The notes beneath the pieces were generated by a model that was not told where the DNA came from, searched no databases, and worked only from the letters and a program-made list of their open reading frames with translations. From positions 992,001 through 1,056,000 of the forward strand of contig NZ_PIPL01000001.1 in NCBI RefSeq assembly GCF_003987145.1: DNA of 64,000 nucleotides, given 5' to 3'. Made by a program: the position numbers and the translations under genes. This DNA comes from Aliidiomarina minuta (GTDB lineage: Bacteria; Pseudomonadota; Gammaproteobacteria; Enterobacterales; Alteromonadaceae). Shown here piece by piece: positions 34,489 to 45,075 of this stretch (positions within the stretch are counted from its first letter, which is position 1; every line of letters starts with the position of its first letter).

Positions 34489-37400
34489 TTAAAAGGCCAG
34501 GTGTACCTGGCTTACGCCAAGGATATCCCAAAGCTCATACATCAGGGCGTCTGTCGGGTCTACATACCATGCCGCGCCCGGCTTCAAATTTACGCTGGCA
34601 GTTTCCAGCTGACAATGCATAGTAACGGGGCAAGTGCCGCCACTGGCATTACGCAGTGCCTGTTCAACCGCCTTCAGCTGTTGCTCTGCAACACTGGTCA
34701 GGTCCAGGGTAATGGCCAGCGCTTTAGCATATTGTGCTCGTGCCTGTTCGATTGTCATCAGATCATAAGCGGTCATTGTATTGCCCCCGCTGTATTGATC
34801 AAATCGGACTTCTCCTTTTACCCACAAAATCTGGTCTTTTTGCAGTAATTCTTCGTGTTTCTCAAATTCCTGATTATACAAACGTACATCAAGACGGGCA
34901 CTCTTGTCATCCAGAGTCACTATAGCCCAACGCTGGCCTTTTTTATTTACCATAGGTCGGACATCGAGCACCAGCCCGGCACTACTTACGTGATTGCCCC
35001 GTCCGGTCTCATTTAAATCCGCAAGACGGCCGCTGGAATAATGTTTCAGCTCAGCCCGGTAACGGTTAATAGGATGTCCGGTTAAATAAAGTCCCAGAGT
35101 TTCCCGTTCACCATCCAGCCATTGTGGTTCCGGCCATGGTGAAACTGTTTCAAAAGCAGCTTCAATTTGTTCCGGTTCTGTAGTCAGCACACCAAACAGA
35201 TCCGTTTGCCCCCTGGCTTCATCTTTAGCATGTTGATCGGCCTGGCGCATGGCTTTGCTTAAGCTCGCCATTAAAGTGGCCCGGTGTGGTCCCAGGTTAT
35301 CCAGCGCACCGGCCTTGATTAATCGCTCCATGACCCGGCGATTCAGCTTTTTCAGGTCTACCCTACGGCAGAAATCAAAAAGATCGCTAAAAGGCCCATC
35401 GGCCTCCCGCGCCTCGATAATAGATTCAATCGGGCCCTCACCCACGCCTTTGATAGCGCCAATGCCATAAACCACACGCTGATCTTCATCAACACTGAAT
35501 TTATATTCGCCTTTATTCACGTCGGGCGGCAAAATAGTCAGCCCCATACGTTCACATTCGTCCACCAGGGTTACTATTTTGTCGGTATTGTCCATATCCG
35601 CCGACATCACCGCTGCCATGAATTCCGCCGGGAAATGCGTCTTCATCCATAAGGTTTGGTATGACACCAGAGCATAAGCAGCGGAGTGTGATTTATTAAA
35701 ACCATAACCTGCGAACTTTTCTACCAGATCGAAGATTTTAATTGCCAAATCAGGATCGATGCCGTTCTCTTTGGCTCCCTTCTCAAAAACCGCACGCTGC
35801 ACTTCCATTTCTTCAGGTTTCTTTTTACCCATTGCCCGACGCAACAGATCCGCCGCGCCCAGACTGTAACCCGCCATGACCTGAGCAATCTGCATCACCT
35901 GCTCTTGATACAGAATGACCCCGTAGGTCGGTTCCAGAATGGGAATTAACGAGTCATGCTGGTAGTTCTGATCCGGATAGGAAACCTTTTCCCGTCCGTG
36001 TTTACGGTCAATAAAGTTGTCTACCATGCCCGACTGCAAAGGACCGGGCCGAAATAAAGCAACCAAAGCGATAATATCTTCAAAACTATCCGGCAACAGG
36101 CGTTTTATCAGCTCTTTCATGCCCCGTGATTCAAGCTGAAAAACCGCTGTGGTTTCAGCTTTTTTCAGCGAACGAAAACACTTAGCGTCATTCAACGGAA
36201 TAGAAGTAATATCAATAATTTCGCGACCTTCCTTTTGCAGCCGCGGATTAACCATATCCAGTGCCCACTGAATGATAGTCAGCGTGCGCAGACCCAGGAA
36301 ATCGAATTTGACCAGGCCCGCCGTTTCTACGTCGTTTTTATCAAACTGAGTCACCGGGAAGTTGCCATCTTCATCGCAATACAATGGCGAAAAGTCGGTT
36401 ATCTTGGTGGGTGAAATTACTACACCGCCAGCGTGTTTACCCGCATTACGGGTTACACCTTCCAGACGCCGTGCCATATCAATGAGTTCTTTGACATCGC
36501 CATCTTCATCATACAGCTGTGGCAGTCGAGGTTCTTCTTCAAAGGCTTTCGACAAAGTCATTCCAGGCGTGCCCGGAATAAGTTTAGAAATACGGTCTAC
36601 AAACCCATAAGGGTGGCTCAGTACCCGGCCAACATCGCGCACTGCCGCTTTTGCTGCCATGGTTCCGAAAGTAATAATCTGGGATACCGCGTCGCGGCCA
36701 TAGAGATCGGCCACATGGTCAATCACTTCATCGCGCCGATCCATGCAAAAGTCGACATCAAAATCCGGCATGGAAACCCGTTCTGGATTCAAAAAACGTT
36801 CAAACAGTAAATCAAACTCAAGTGGGTCAAGATCGGTGATTTTGAGCGCATAAGCAACCAGCGAGCCCGCTCCGGAACCCCGCCCAGGACCGACCGGAAT
36901 GTTGTTATCTTTGCTCCACTGAATAAATTCCATCACGATCAGGAAGTAACCAGGGAACCCCATGTCATTGATTACTTCAAGCTCGATCTGTAAACGCTCG
37001 TCGTAAGCTGGACGCTCTTTAGCTCTGAGTTCAGGATCTGGAAATAAAAACTGCAAACGTTCTTCGAGCCCTTCCTCTGATACTTTAATCAGGAAATCCG
37101 GAATGCTCATATCACCGGTTGGGAAATCGGGCAGAAAGTATTCGTTCAGGCGCACGGTGACGTTGCAGCGCTTGGCTATTTCCACTGTGTTCTGCAAAGC
37201 TTCCGGAATGTCTGCAAACAACTCCTGCATTTCTTCCGCACTGCGCATATACTGCTGTTCACTGTAGTGCTGGGGACGGCGCGGATCCGCTAAGGTGAAG
37301 CCATCATGAATAGCGACCCGGATTTCATGGGCATCAAAGTCTTTGCTATGCAGGAACACCACTTCATTGGTAGCCACTACGGGCAGGTCATGCTGGCTCG

Positions 37401-37968
37401 CCAGCGTTACAGCCGCATGTAGATAGTCCTCTTCCTGTGGCCTGCCCGTGCGAATCAACTCAATATAAAAGTGGTCAGCAAAATGCTGCTGGTAGAACTG
37501 CAGACTATTGGAAAGTGCCTTATCCTGACGTTGCAGCAAAGCGCAGCCGATATCCCCTTCCCGTGCACCGGACAAAATAATAACACCCTGCGCATGTTCA
37601 GCCAGCCAGCCTTGATCGATGCAGGGCACGCCGTGCTTATGGCCGCGAAGATAGGCCTTTGATATAAGCACGGTAATATTCTGGTAGCCCTCATTATTGG
37701 CAGCTAGCAGAGTCAAACGGAAAGGCTTGTCGGGCCAGTCATCGCTAAGCACCCAAAAATCCGTCCCAATTAAAGGTTTCATGCCCAGGTTTTCGGACTG
37801 CTGGTAATAGCGCACCAGGCCGCACATATTCATTTGATCAGTAAGAGCCATCGCAGGCATGCCAAGATCAGCAGCTCGCTGACAGAGCGGCACAACTTTC
37901 TGCACACCGTCGATCATCGAAAAATCGCTGTGTACACGCAGATGAACAAAGGCTGGCGATTGGTCCAT
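34489..37968 (-). CDS. dnaE: DNA polymerase III alpha subunit
   Basis: Replicative polymerase. An N-terminal PHP domain ([15 protein letters not shown]), palm with the catalytic aspartates in PDFDVDF, fingers with [16 protein letters not shown], the tandem helix-hairpin-helix region, an OB fold and a C-terminal tau-binding domain follow in order, about 1159 residues. The frame opens two codons earlier at TTG (37974). The ATG at 37968 is the sensible start. It is first gene of the dnaE-accA-tilS operon, divergent from the PAS-GGDEF gene. Confidence 0.97.
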   Translation of the reverse strand: MDQSPAFVHLRVHSDFSMIDGVQKVVPLCQRAADLGMPAMALTDQMNMCGLVRYYQQSENLGMKPLIGTDFWVLSDDWPDKPFRLTLLAANNEGYQNITVLISKAYLRGHKHGVPCIDQGWLAEHAQGVIILSGAREGDIGCALLQRQDKALSNSLQFYQQHFADHFYIELIRTGRPQEEDYLHAAVTLASQHDLPVVATNEVVFLHSKDFDAHEIRVAIHDGFTLADPRRPQHYSEQQYMRSAEEMQELFADIPEALQNTVEIAKRCNVTVRLNEYFLPDFPTGDMSIPDFLIKVSEEGLEERLQFLFPDPELRAKERPAYDERLQIELEVINDMGFPGYFLIVMEFIQWSKDNNIPVGPGRGSGAGSLVAYALKITDLDPLEFDLLFERFLNPERVSMPDFDVDFCMDRRDEVIDHVADLYGRDAVSQIITFGTMAAKAAVRDVGRVLSHPYGFVDRISKLIPGTPGMTLSKAFEEEPRLPQLYDEDGDVKELIDMARRLEGVTRNAGKHAGGVVISPTKITDFSPLYCDEDGNFPVTQFDKNDVETAGLVKFDFLGLRTLTIIQWALDMVNPRLQKEGREIIDITSIPLNDAKCFRSLKKAETTAVFQLESRGMKELIKRLLPDSFEDIIALVALFRPGPLQSGMVDNFIDRKHGREKVSYPDQNYQHDSLIPILEPTYGVILYQEQVMQIAQVMAGYSLGAADLLRRAMGKKKPEEMEVQRAVFEKGAKENGIDPDLAIKIFDLVEKFAGYGFNKSHSAAYALVSYQTLWMKTHFPAEFMAAVMSADMDNTDKIVTLVDECERMGLTILPPDVNKGEYKFSVDEDQRVVYGIGAIKGVGEGPIESIIEAREADGPFSDLFDFCRRVDLKKLNRRVMERLIKAGALDNLGPHRATLMASLSKAMRQADQHAKDEARGQTDLFGVLTTEPEQIEAAFETVSPWPEPQWLDGERETLGLYLTGHPINRYRAELKHYSSGRLADLNETGRGNHVSSAGLVLDVRPMVNKKGQRWAIVTLDDKSARLDVRLYNQEFEKHEELLQKDQILWVKGEVRFDQYSGGNTMTAYDLMTIEQARAQYAKALAITLDLTSVAEQQLKAVEQALRNASGGTCPVTMHCQLETASVNLKPGAAWYVDPTDALMYELWDILGVSQVHLAF

Positions 37969-38156
37969 AAACAAAAACCCTGGGTTTTTATACTCTTATA
38001 TAAGGCTGCATATTGTGCCTGAAAGCTTGGGTTGGGGAAAGACAACCTTTGTAAAACGACACTCGTCGCAAGGATATCTTAAATAAGTTAACAGCCGGTA
38101 AAAAATTTGCTACACCTTAACGATTACTATTTTTTAACAATTGACTAGGGCTTTTC

Positions 38157-39485
38157 ATGGAAGTACAAAACAGCCAGGGTATTAAGGCGCAACTAGACGA
38201 GGTGCTATCGACGTGCCCTTCAGTGATTTACACCATGTCTTACCAAAATGACATACCTGTCGTGGACTGGATCAGCGAGAATATCGAGAGCATTACAGGG
38301 CACCCGATAAAAAAAATTACCGAGCCGGGCTGGTGGACCCAGAATATTCACCCAGACGACCAGGTCGTCGAGAGCGAAGCCAATGAGGCACTGCTAAAGC
38401 ACGGCAGTCTCAGTTATGAGTACCGCATTCGTTATGCCGACGGACAGTATCGCTGGATATATGACCAAATGAGGGTACTTCGCCATTCCGATGGAAGCCC
38501 TCGCCGGATTGTCGGCTCCTGGCATGACATTACCCGGGAAAAAAGCATGACCATGGCATTGGAGCAACGCGACCAACTGCTTTCCAGGCTCAGTAAGTGG
38601 GTGCCAGGTATGCTGTACCAAATGATTATGCAACCCGATGGCAGGTGTTATTTCCCCTATGTGTCAGCAGGTATTCAAGACATATACGGCGTCTCGCCTG
38701 ACGCCGTAGCCGAGGATGCTGAAATCGCTATCCGTCACATCCACCCTGCAGACAAAGAGCTTTTTCATCGCAGCATACAAGAATCAGCACGGCAATTACG
38801 CACCTGGCATTGTGATTTTCGTATTCAGCACAACAAAAGAGGCTTGCGCTGGGCTCGTGGTGAAGCTGCCCCTGAACTATTAGCAGACGGCAACATTCTA
38901 TGGCATGGCCACATTAGTGACGCTACCGAACAAAAAAACCTGGAAAATGCATTAAAGGAACAACGCCTAAGGCTGCAACAACTGGCCCATTACGACCCAC
39001 TGACCGGTCTGCCCAACCGGGCGCTTTTCGCCGATCGCATTTACATGGCCATTGAACAGGCAAAACGTAAGCACCAGTGCCTGGCTGTGGTCTATATAGA
39101 TCTGGATAATTTTAAACCGGTCAATGATACCTTAGGTCATTCAGCAGGTGACCAACTATTGCAGCAGGTCGCCAAACGCCTGCTCAAATCAGTGCGTAAT
39201 ACCGATACGGTAGCTCGTATCGGGGGCGACGAGTTTGTACTCCTGATTGCCGATACCGGGCCGCATGGATATATGCGCAGCATTAATCAAATTATCGACT
39301 TTATCCGTCGCCCTATCCCCTTACAAAACCAGTCCGTAGAGCTTTCTGCCAGTATAGGCATCGCCACCTACCCACAGGATGAAACAGAGCCCGACGCCCT
39401 GGTTCGCTACGCTGACCTTGCAATGTATAAAGCCAAAGAGAAGGGACGCAACCAGATCTGCCACTTCCATGATCTGAGTCAGTAA
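38157..39485 (+). CDS. PAS-GGDEF diguanylate cyclase
   Basis: A 442-residue soluble cyclase. Two PAS domains (about 20-130 and 145-260), the first with the PAC segment GSWHDITREK and the second ending GHISDATEQK, lead to a GGDEF domain with LTGLPNRALF, an intact GGDEF at 356-360 and an I-site RNTD at 347-350. No membrane segments are present. It may share a signal with the PAS-containing chemoreceptor 85 bases downstream on the same strand. Confidence 0.92.
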   Translation: MEVQNSQGIKAQLDEVLSTCPSVIYTMSYQNDIPVVDWISENIESITGHPIKKITEPGWWTQNIHPDDQVVESEANEALLKHGSLSYEYRIRYADGQYRWIYDQMRVLRHSDGSPRRIVGSWHDITREKSMTMALEQRDQLLSRLSKWVPGMLYQMIMQPDGRCYFPYVSAGIQDIYGVSPDAVAEDAEIAIRHIHPADKELFHRSIQESARQLRTWHCDFRIQHNKRGLRWARGEAAPELLADGNILWHGHISDATEQKNLENALKEQRLRLQQLAHYDPLTGLPNRALFADRIYMAIEQAKRKHQCLAVVYIDLDNFKPVNDTLGHSAGDQLLQQVAKRLLKSVRNTDTVARIGGDEFVLLIADTGPHGYMRSINQIIDFIRRPIPLQNQSVELSASIGIATYPQDETEPDALVRYADLAMYKAKEKGRNQICHFHDLSQ

Positions 39486-39570
39486 AAAGAACTACCTCTT
39501 TTGATATAAACATGCTCACTCTTATTGGGGTACCTATTCTACCCCTTGAAACCGCTTTACAGGTGTAAGC

Positions 39571-41154
39571 ATGCGAAAGAACTTACCGGTAACCGAAGTT
39601 GAAAAAATTTATCCTGCCCATTATCGTCTCATTTCATCCACAGATACCCGGGGAGTCATTACCCACTGCAATCAGGACTTTATTGACGTCTGTGGTTTCA
39701 GCGAAGAGGAGCTAATAGGTGCGCCGCATAACCTTGTCCGCCACCCGGATATGCCGGCTCCGGTTTATAAGGCGATGTGGGAAACCCTGAAAGCCGGGAA
39801 ACCCTGGATGGGTGCGGTTAAGAACCGCTGTAAAAACGGCGACCATTACTGGGTCAGCGCTTATGTCACACCGCTTAAAGATGGCAATAAGATCATCGGT
39901 TATGAATCAGTGAGGGTAAATCTGGACAACGCGTCTAAGCGTCGGGCTTTAAAAATGTATCAACGCCTCAATCAGGGCAAAAAACCGATCTCCCCGGTTC
40001 TGCAATTGAAAAGCTGGGTATCTCAGTTAGCGCCTATTGCCATTCCGACTCTGGTCGCCAGCGCTATACTGGCATTCAGCACCGGAACTATGTCTGCTGT
40101 AATTGCAGGTTTAGCGGGGTTCGGCGCGTTAGTCTGGCAACAAAGCGCACAGAACTCGATTTATCAAAAATTATTTCAACAACGCCCGGAAGCCTATGCT
40201 GACCCCCTGGTCGCGGAAACTTATTCTGACTGGCGCGGCCTGAAGGCCCAGTTAAGCCTGGTACTGATGAGCGAAGCCGCCCGCACCCGCACCGCCCTCA
40301 CCCGTATCAGCGATGCCGCAACCCAGTTGCATAGTATTGTCGCGCAGACCCGCAAACAGGCAGAGTCAAGCAACCAGCTTATTCAGCAACAGAATCAGGC
40401 CACTGAACAAACCGCTTCTGCAATTAATCAATTAGCTACGTCCATTGTAGAAGTGGCGGGCCAGGTAGAAAATAATAGCAAACAGGCTGGTATCGCCGGA
40501 GACTATGTGACCACCAGCACCGGCCTGGCATCGGAAGCTATGCAGTCTATTCAGCGCCTGAATAATTCTGTGCACAGCGTCGCTGAAACCGTCCGCGCGC
40601 TGGCAGACTCGACTAGCTCTATAGGTCAGGCCGCTGATTTAATTTCAGAAATTGCAGATCAAACCAACCTGCTGGCACTAAATGCAGCTATTGAAGCCGC
40701 ACGAGCGGGAGAACATGGCCGTGGTTTTGCAGTAGTCGCACAGGAAGTTCGCTCTCTTGCACAGCGCACCCGTGAGTCAACTGAAAACATTCACTCTATC
40801 GTTAACAATCTCAAAAGCAGAGCCGAACAAGCGGTTGAAGTTTCCATGCAGGGTGAGGAAGTTGCAAATGATGGCGTAGATAAGGTACAGCAAACCGAGG
40901 TTGCTCTGGGGACTATTGCTCATTCAGTCGCCGATATAAATACCGCGTCGTTACAGATGGCGACCGTCGTCGAAGAACAAAGTGAAGTCGCCGACCAGAT
41001 TAATCAACAAATCGCTGCTATTTCTGGCATTGCCCAACAAAGCCAGGACAATGCTACCGGGACTTACCAATCCAGTGTTGAACTGGAGCAAACAACGCAG
41101 CACCTGTATTCACTCATTCAGCGTTTTGCTGCCCGTACCGACAATGTACGTTAA
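39571..41154 (+). CDS. Aer-like PAS chemoreceptor
   Basis: A 527-residue methyl-accepting protein of the Aer kind. An N-terminal cytoplasmic PAS domain (about 10-120, with [16 protein letters not shown] typical of Aer) is followed by a membrane hairpin (about 154-189) and no periplasmic domain, then a long coiled coil. Its tip motif is [20 protein letters not shown], which contacts CheA and CheW. Aer binds FAD in PAS and reports redox state; the same is likely here. Chemotaxis partners are not in this window. It converges on the tRNA-Asp cluster. Confidence 0.92.
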   Translation: MRKNLPVTEVEKIYPAHYRLISSTDTRGVITHCNQDFIDVCGFSEEELIGAPHNLVRHPDMPAPVYKAMWETLKAGKPWMGAVKNRCKNGDHYWVSAYVTPLKDGNKIIGYESVRVNLDNASKRRALKMYQRLNQGKKPISPVLQLKSWVSQLAPIAIPTLVASAILAFSTGTMSAVIAGLAGFGALVWQQSAQNSIYQKLFQQRPEAYADPLVAETYSDWRGLKAQLSLVLMSEAARTRTALTRISDAATQLHSIVAQTRKQAESSNQLIQQQNQATEQTASAINQLATSIVEVAGQVENNSKQAGIAGDYVTTSTGLASEAMQSIQRLNNSVHSVAETVRALADSTSSIGQAADLISEIADQTNLLALNAAIEAARAGEHGRGFAVVAQEVRSLAQRTRESTENIHSIVNNLKSRAEQAVEVSMQGEEVANDGVDKVQQTEVALGTIAHSVADINTASLQMATVVEEQSEVADQINQQIAAISGIAQQSQDNATGTYQSSVELEQTTQHLYSLIQRFAARTDNVR

Positions 41155-41215
41155 CCTGATACAGGTAAAACTAAGCATAGCTAAAGGCAATAATGGCCTG
41201 ATACCGCTAGATAAT

Positions 41216-41228
41216 GCCAGAAACTGGC
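41216..41228 (-). terminator. Weak hairpin after the tRNA-Asp cluster
   Basis: A 5-bp stem GCCAG / CTGGC with a 3-base loop lies 22 bases beyond the last tRNA on the minus strand, followed by ATTATC rather than a clear T-run. It is the only terminator-like structure seen there. Confidence 0.25.
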
Positions 41229-41249
41229 TACAAACAAGGTGAAGGATGT

Positions 41250-41326
41250 TGGCGGAGTGGACGGGACTTGAACCCGCGACCTCCGGCGTGACAGGCCGGC
41301 ATTCTAACCAACTGAACTACCACTCC
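41250..41326 (-). tRNA. tRNA-Asp (GTC), third in transcript
   Basis: Full 77-base cloverleaf on the minus strand with an encoded CCA end: acceptor GGAGTGG / CCACTCC, D-arm with GTTCAGTTGG, anticodon loop CTGTCAC giving GTC, and T-arm GCGGGTTCAAGTCCCGT. Identical in sequence to the two copies upstream, with a spacer of 38 bases to the nearest. Confidence 0.97.
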
Positions 41327-41364
41327 ATAAAGCAGTGATTTACAGTGTCTTATCAAATTGCAGT

Positions 41365-41441
41365 TGGCGGAGTGGACGGGACTTGAACCCGCGACCTCCG
41401 GCGTGACAGGCCGGCATTCTAACCAACTGAACTACCACTCC
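41365..41441 (-). tRNA. tRNA-Asp (GTC), second in transcript
   Basis: A 77-base tRNA identical to its neighbours, with anticodon GTC and encoded CCA. Separated from the flanking copies by 38 and 44 bases of unrelated spacer, so the three genes are likely cut from one precursor. Confidence 0.97.
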
Positions 41442-41485
41442 GCATTCTGGATGCTGCAAATGATAATTGACTGTAAGCGAAAAAA

Positions 41486-41562
41486 TGGCGGAGTGGACGG
41501 GACTTGAACCCGCGACCTCCGGCGTGACAGGCCGGCATTCTAACCAACTGAACTACCACTCC
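41486..41562 (-). tRNA. tRNA-Asp (GTC), first in transcript
   Basis: A 77-base tRNA with anticodon GTC and encoded CCA, the copy nearest to the promoter at 41617-41645. All three copies are identical, which suggests gene conversion or recent duplication. Confidence 0.97.
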
Positions 41563-41616
41563 GCATCTTCTCTGCGTTGATTTAAAACAGCTAGTGTTTG
41601 CCCTCAACGCGGCGAG

Positions 41617-41645
41617 ATAATACGAGTCTGCCGTCAGCGAGTCAA
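41617..41645 (-). promoter_or_regulatory. Near-consensus sigma70 promoter of the tRNA-Asp cluster
   Basis: On the minus strand, -35 TTGACT (41640-41645), an exact 17-bp spacer, and -10 TATTAT (41617-41622), followed by a GC-rich discriminator CTCGCCGCG. A GC-rich discriminator is typical of stringently controlled stable RNA promoters. It lies between the tRNA genes and the end of the TIGR03503-type gene. Confidence 0.8.
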
Positions 41646-41702
41646 CCATTTTTTGACGCTTTGTGCCTGTTTGCACACGAAATCGCCAAAAACCTATGAT
41701 TA

Positions 41703-42968
41703 TTACTTTTTCAGCTTCCGCTGACGCCACCAGAGGTAACCTATCCAGGCCAGCACCAGTACTCCATTAAAAGCAATCACCAGAATAATCAATGTACGGC
41801 GTTGTCTGATTTCCTGCTTCTCTGCCTCAATGCGCTGTTGCTGTTGTGCCTGACGTTCTGCAGAACGTTGCTGAGCCAGTTCCTGTTCTGTTGGAGGTGG
41901 CGGCTCAGGTCGACGTGCGGAAAATTCATACGTAGGAACTTGAGCAGCAAATTCACGACCGTCCCGGGCAGTTGCGAAAATCTCCAGGTTGATAGCAAAA
42001 GTTCCAAATACATAGTTGGGTATACGTTGGCGCAAAGAATCACCCTGTCGGGTTCTGATGTCCAGCCGCTGTACTTCCCCATTAGGGTATTCAATATCTC
42101 CCCGAATAATGACATCATCCACCTGCAGCTGATCTTCGCTCAAGCTGATTTCAAGCATATGAGGTTGTTCTTCACGAGGCCCAGCCTCGACATGCAAAGT
42201 CACAGGCAAGGATTTAACCACTATAGGATCCTGCTCGTAGTTGCGGCGAAATAATGGCGTTTCTGCACGATAAGAAGGAATGTACTCACCCGGTGTTACA
42301 TTAAAATCTATTTCCCCGGTAAAAATACCGTCGCGCGCCCGCGCGTCCATGCCGCGACCGTCATCCCGAAACTCAGCTAATTCCCGCGGTGGCACACCAA
42401 AATTTTCATACTCAGGATTATTGGTGCTTACCAAAAATAATCGGGTAGTAATGACGCTACGAAAGTCGCGCTGCGGTATAGGTTCGCCAGCTTCTGTAAA
42501 TGTACCCGTAATACGCAGCGTTTCACCAGCAAAAACAACTGGTGGTAACGAATCTGCATGAAACTGAATATCCGAAGTGATCATCACCCGGCTTTCCGGA
42601 CGTAATGCACCTGAAATCTGCCAGGGCCCGCGCATAGGCTGTTCAATACGCACCTGATCGAAATCAGGACCGCTTTCCCACTGCACATGCTCAGGATGAC
42701 GGGAGTGATACCACTTGGTTCCGTCAGGTAAAATCAGCACCACCGGCTGAGTTCCGTAATCGCGGAAAAAAACCATGCTGATCTCATCCACTGCCGAATC
42801 AATACGGAAACGATCGCCTAATAACGGCAATTGATTGTCCGGTGTCGCTTCCGCTAACTGAAAGGCCCGGGTTGGATTCTGGGGGGTGTCGTTAGCCATA
42901 GCTGGGGCTATGGCTAAAAAAACAGCCAGGGCTGCAGTGATGAAACAGGTTAAGCTGAACCGGGCCAA
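41703..42968 (-). CDS. TIGR03503-type exported membrane protein
   Basis: A 421-residue protein resembling the TIGR03503 family, known to me only as a conserved hypothetical family of marine gammaproteobacteria. It has a signal peptide (about 1-25, ending AMAND), a large predicted beta-rich periplasmic region with LVLILP-like strands and a choice-of-anchor-like DDGRGMDARARDGIFTGE segment, a Gln/Arg-rich helix (about 355-392), and a C-terminal transmembrane helix followed by a basic tail. The DGxGxDxxxxDG pattern is typical of Ca-binding Ig-like modules. It overlaps the end of dnaQ by 19 bases, so it may be co-expressed with dnaQ. Function unknown. Confidence 0.72.
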   Translation of the reverse strand: MARFSLTCFITAALAVFLAIAPAMANDTPQNPTRAFQLAEATPDNQLPLLGDRFRIDSAVDEISMVFFRDYGTQPVVLILPDGTKWYHSRHPEHVQWESGPDFDQVRIEQPMRGPWQISGALRPESRVMITSDIQFHADSLPPVVFAGETLRITGTFTEAGEPIPQRDFRSVITTRLFLVSTNNPEYENFGVPPRELAEFRDDGRGMDARARDGIFTGEIDFNVTPGEYIPSYRAETPLFRRNYEQDPIVVKSLPVTLHVEAGPREEQPHMLEISLSEDQLQVDDVIIRGDIEYPNGEVQRLDIRTRQGDSLRQRIPNYVFGTFAINLEIFATARDGREFAAQVPTYEFSARRPEPPPPTEQELAQQRSAERQAQQQQRIEAEKQEIRQRRTLIILVIAFNGVLVLAWIGYLWWRQRKLKK

Positions 42969-43687
42969 AGCGATTTTCCTCCGCTTGCAATAAGTTGCTC
43001 AAGACGTTGCCTGTGCGCTTCTTCTTCATCGGCAGATGCAGCTAAAACCTTTAATGCTGAGCGTTGTTCCGGCAAACGCCGAATCGCATCATGATCAATG
43101 CTTTTCTCCCCTTTACCTTTACCCGCCAGAGACAGCTTTCGTTGCCCTCCAGTCATCCAAAGGTAAACATCCGCTAATATTTCCGCATCCAGCAAGGCCC
43201 CGTGCAGTTCGCGGTGCGAATTATCAATATCAAAACGTTTACACAATGCATCCAGACTGGCCCGTTGTCCCGGATACAGCGTCCGTGCCAGGGCCAGAGT
43301 ATCGAGTACGCTGGCATAATCTTTAGTAAAACCTTTGCCCGGCTGCATACGCTGAAACTCAGCGTCCATATGGCCGACGTCAAAAGGCGCGTTATGAATC
43401 ACCAGTTCGGCGCCGTGGATAAACTCAATGAATTCATCGGCAACCTGAGCAAATACCGGTTTGTCTTCCAGATATTCATTGGTAATTCCATGAATATTAA
43501 TGGCTTCCTGCTCTACCAGACGCTCAGGGTTAAGATAAACGTGAAAATGATTACCCGTTAATTTGCGATCAATTAATTCGACGCAACCAATTTCTATAAT
43601 TCGATGCCCCTGACGCGGGTCAATACCCGTAGTTTCAGTGTCCAGTACGATCTGGCGACTTACCTTTGATTCCGTAATATCCTGCAT
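42950..43687 (-). CDS. dnaQ: DNA polymerase III epsilon subunit (proofreading exonuclease)
   Basis: 3'-5' proofreading exonuclease of the replicase. ExoI motif DTETTGID (Asp16 and Glu18 in this numbering), ExoII HNAPFDVGHMDAEF, and ExoIII-epsilon with His and Asp in HRELHGALLDAEILADVYL are intact. The C-terminal tail binds the alpha subunit. I chose ATG at 43687, which has GAGG at proper distance. The frame reaches an ATG at 43726, but that lies above a -10-like TATACG and would add 13 residues not typical of DnaQ. Divergent from rnhA. Confidence 0.95.
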   Translation of the reverse strand: MQDITESKVSRQIVLDTETTGIDPRQGHRIIEIGCVELIDRKLTGNHFHVYLNPERLVEQEAINIHGITNEYLEDKPVFAQVADEFIEFIHGAELVIHNAPFDVGHMDAEFQRMQPGKGFTKDYASVLDTLALARTLYPGQRASLDALCKRFDIDNSHRELHGALLDAEILADVYLWMTGGQRKLSLAGKGKGEKSIDHDAIRRLPEQRSALKVLAASADEEEAHRQRLEQLIASGGKSLWPGSA

Positions 43688-43766
43688 TTGTTCCGACCTC
43701 AGTTCCTGCGTATACTCTGCTGGCATTTGCAGCTTATAGTAACAACATCAGGAACCGAGAAGAAGC

Positions 43767-44240
43767 ATGACAACAAAGCAGGTTAGTATTTTTACCGATG
43801 GCTCCTGCCTGGGCAATCCAGGTCCCGGAGGTTATGGCGCTATACTACGTTATGGCAAACATGAAAAAGAGCTGGCTGCTGCTTTTCGCCTGACCACCAA
43901 CAACCGCATGGAGCTCATGGCGACCGTAGTGGCACTGAATACCCTTAAAAACGGCTGTCAGATAGAACTATACACAGACAGCGAATATGTCCGTCAGGGC
44001 ATTACTAAGTGGATTGATGGCTGGAAGAAAAAGAACTGGCGTACGTCAAACCGGCAACCTGTTAAAAATCAGGACTTATGGAAGCAATTAGATGAGGCCA
44101 TAACCCGCCATAAAATCAACTGGCACTGGGTTAAAGGTCATTCCGGGCATGCCGAGAACGAGCGTTGTGACACGCTTGCCCGGCAAGCCGCAGAAAATGG
44201 CCCTCATAAAGAGGACAAAGGCTATCAGCCGAACGCTTAA
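43767..44240 (+). CDS. rnhA: Ribonuclease HI
   Basis: Cuts RNA in RNA:DNA hybrids. The four catalytic acids are visible: Asp11 in [11 protein letters not shown], Glu49 in NNRMELMA, Asp71 in LYTDSEY and Asp135 in ERCDTLAR, plus the active-site His125 in WVKGHSGH. The length of 157 residues is standard. GAAGAAG precedes ATG. It is divergent from dnaQ, the gammaproteobacterial norm. The stop shares the bases TTAA with the stop of the convergent YeeE-type gene. Confidence 0.97.
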   Translation: MTTKQVSIFTDGSCLGNPGPGGYGAILRYGKHEKELAAAFRLTTNNRMELMATVVALNTLKNGCQIELYTDSEYVRQGITKWIDGWKKKNWRTSNRQPVKNQDLWKQLDEAITRHKINWHWVKGHSGHAENERCDTLARQAAENGPHKEDKGYQPNA

Positions 44241-44647
44241 CGAATAAACAGACGGCGACTGATAAACCAGCCTAGTATCATCATGGCAACAAACACTAAA
44301 GTGCCTGAACTACCCGATGGAAGCGCGGCAATAGCCGGTCCAGGGCAATAACCTACCAGGCCCCAGCCCAATCCAAAAATCACCGCCCCAACGACCAGCG
44401 GTTTGTTAATGAGCCGACTGGAAGGGGTCGCAAAGCGCGCTTCGTAAACCGGTTTAGTACGCTTTTTCAGTAACTGATAACCAAGTGTATAAACAATAAG
44501 CGCGCCCACCATGACCAGCGCCAGGCTAGGATCCCAGTCACCCGCCAGGTTCAGAAAACCCAATACTTTCTGAGGGTCTATCATTTGCGAAACCGCAATC
44601 CCGGCCGACATTAACAGGCCACATAAAAAAGCAATTAAAATTGGCAT
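44237..44647 (-). CDS. YeeE/YedE-type sulfur transporter half (DUF6691)
   Basis: A 136-residue membrane protein with four hydrophobic segments. [25 protein letters not shown] carries the conserved Cys of the YeeE/YedE second half (GYCPGPA). With the adjacent 138-residue gene it corresponds to the two halves of a full YeeE-type channel, which imports thiosulfate or related reduced sulfur through a chain of cysteines. One-base overlap with the partner gene indicates coupling. It is last gene of the operon and meets the rnhA stop. Confidence 0.87.
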   Translation of the reverse strand: MPILIAFLCGLLMSAGIAVSQMIDPQKVLGFLNLAGDWDPSLALVMVGALIVYTLGYQLLKKRTKPVYEARFATPSSRLINKPLVVGAVIFGLGWGLVGYCPGPAIAALPSGSSGTLVFVAMMILGWFISRRLFIR

Positions 44648-45063
44648 CAGATTAAGCCTCCATGCACCAGACTAGCGACCAGCATGCCTACCAGCATAAA
44701 AATCAGAGTAGCTACCAGAGAACGCGGCGAAAAACGGCCAATACCGCAAATACCATGCCCTGAAGTACAGCCCGCACCCCAACCAGTACCCAGGCCAACC
44801 AGTAACCCAGCCACTACAACCCGCCAGTCAAGTGGTGGCGTACTATAAGTAAAGTCGCCCAGTGTGGCGGCAACCAGCAAAGGTCCGAGCAAGAGACCCA
44901 ACACAAAAGCTAAGCGCCAACTACGCCCCTGGCGACTGAAAATAGCATTGCTTGCAATACCAGAGATGCCCGCAACCCGGCCTATCAGGGCATACATTAA
45001 AATAGCCCCCAGGCCGATCATGGCACCGCCGATCAATGCGCTGAACGGAGTGAAATTTTGCAT
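44647..45063 (-). CDS. YeeE/YedE-type sulfur transporter half
   Basis: A 138-residue membrane protein, the N-terminal-like half of a split YeeE/YedE transporter. The hallmark GWGAGCTSGHGICGIGRFS holds two conserved cysteines thought to relay the sulfur substrate, followed by SPRSLVATLIFMLVGML. Four hydrophobic segments are seen. It starts 12 bases after the rhodanese gene and overlaps the next half by one base. Homologous split pairs elsewhere are linked to thiosulfate uptake and sulfide detoxification. Confidence 0.9.
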   Translation of the reverse strand: MQNFTPFSALIGGAMIGLGAILMYALIGRVAGISGIASNAIFSRQGRSWRLAFVLGLLLGPLLVAATLGDFTYSTPPLDWRVVVAGLLVGLGTGWGAGCTSGHGICGIGRFSPRSLVATLIFMLVGMLVASLVHGGLI

Positions 45064-45075
45064 TAACAGTTACCT

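Noticed and set aside
37975..38156. A c-di-GMP riboswitch before the PAS-GGDEF gene
   Set aside because: No GEMM-like core or paired helices are visible in this 182-base AT-rich gap; it is adequately explained as a divergent promoter region.
41250..41562. Three identical 77-base units with 38- and 44-base spacers, CRISPR-like at first glance
   Set aside because: Each unit folds as a tRNA-Asp with encoded CCA, and a stable-RNA promoter precedes them. Repeats are far too long for CRISPR and no cas gene is present.
41419..41730. Open frame running through two of the tRNA genes on the minus strand
   Set aside because: It lies across tRNA sequence and has no ribosome binding site or recognisable protein; a chance frame.
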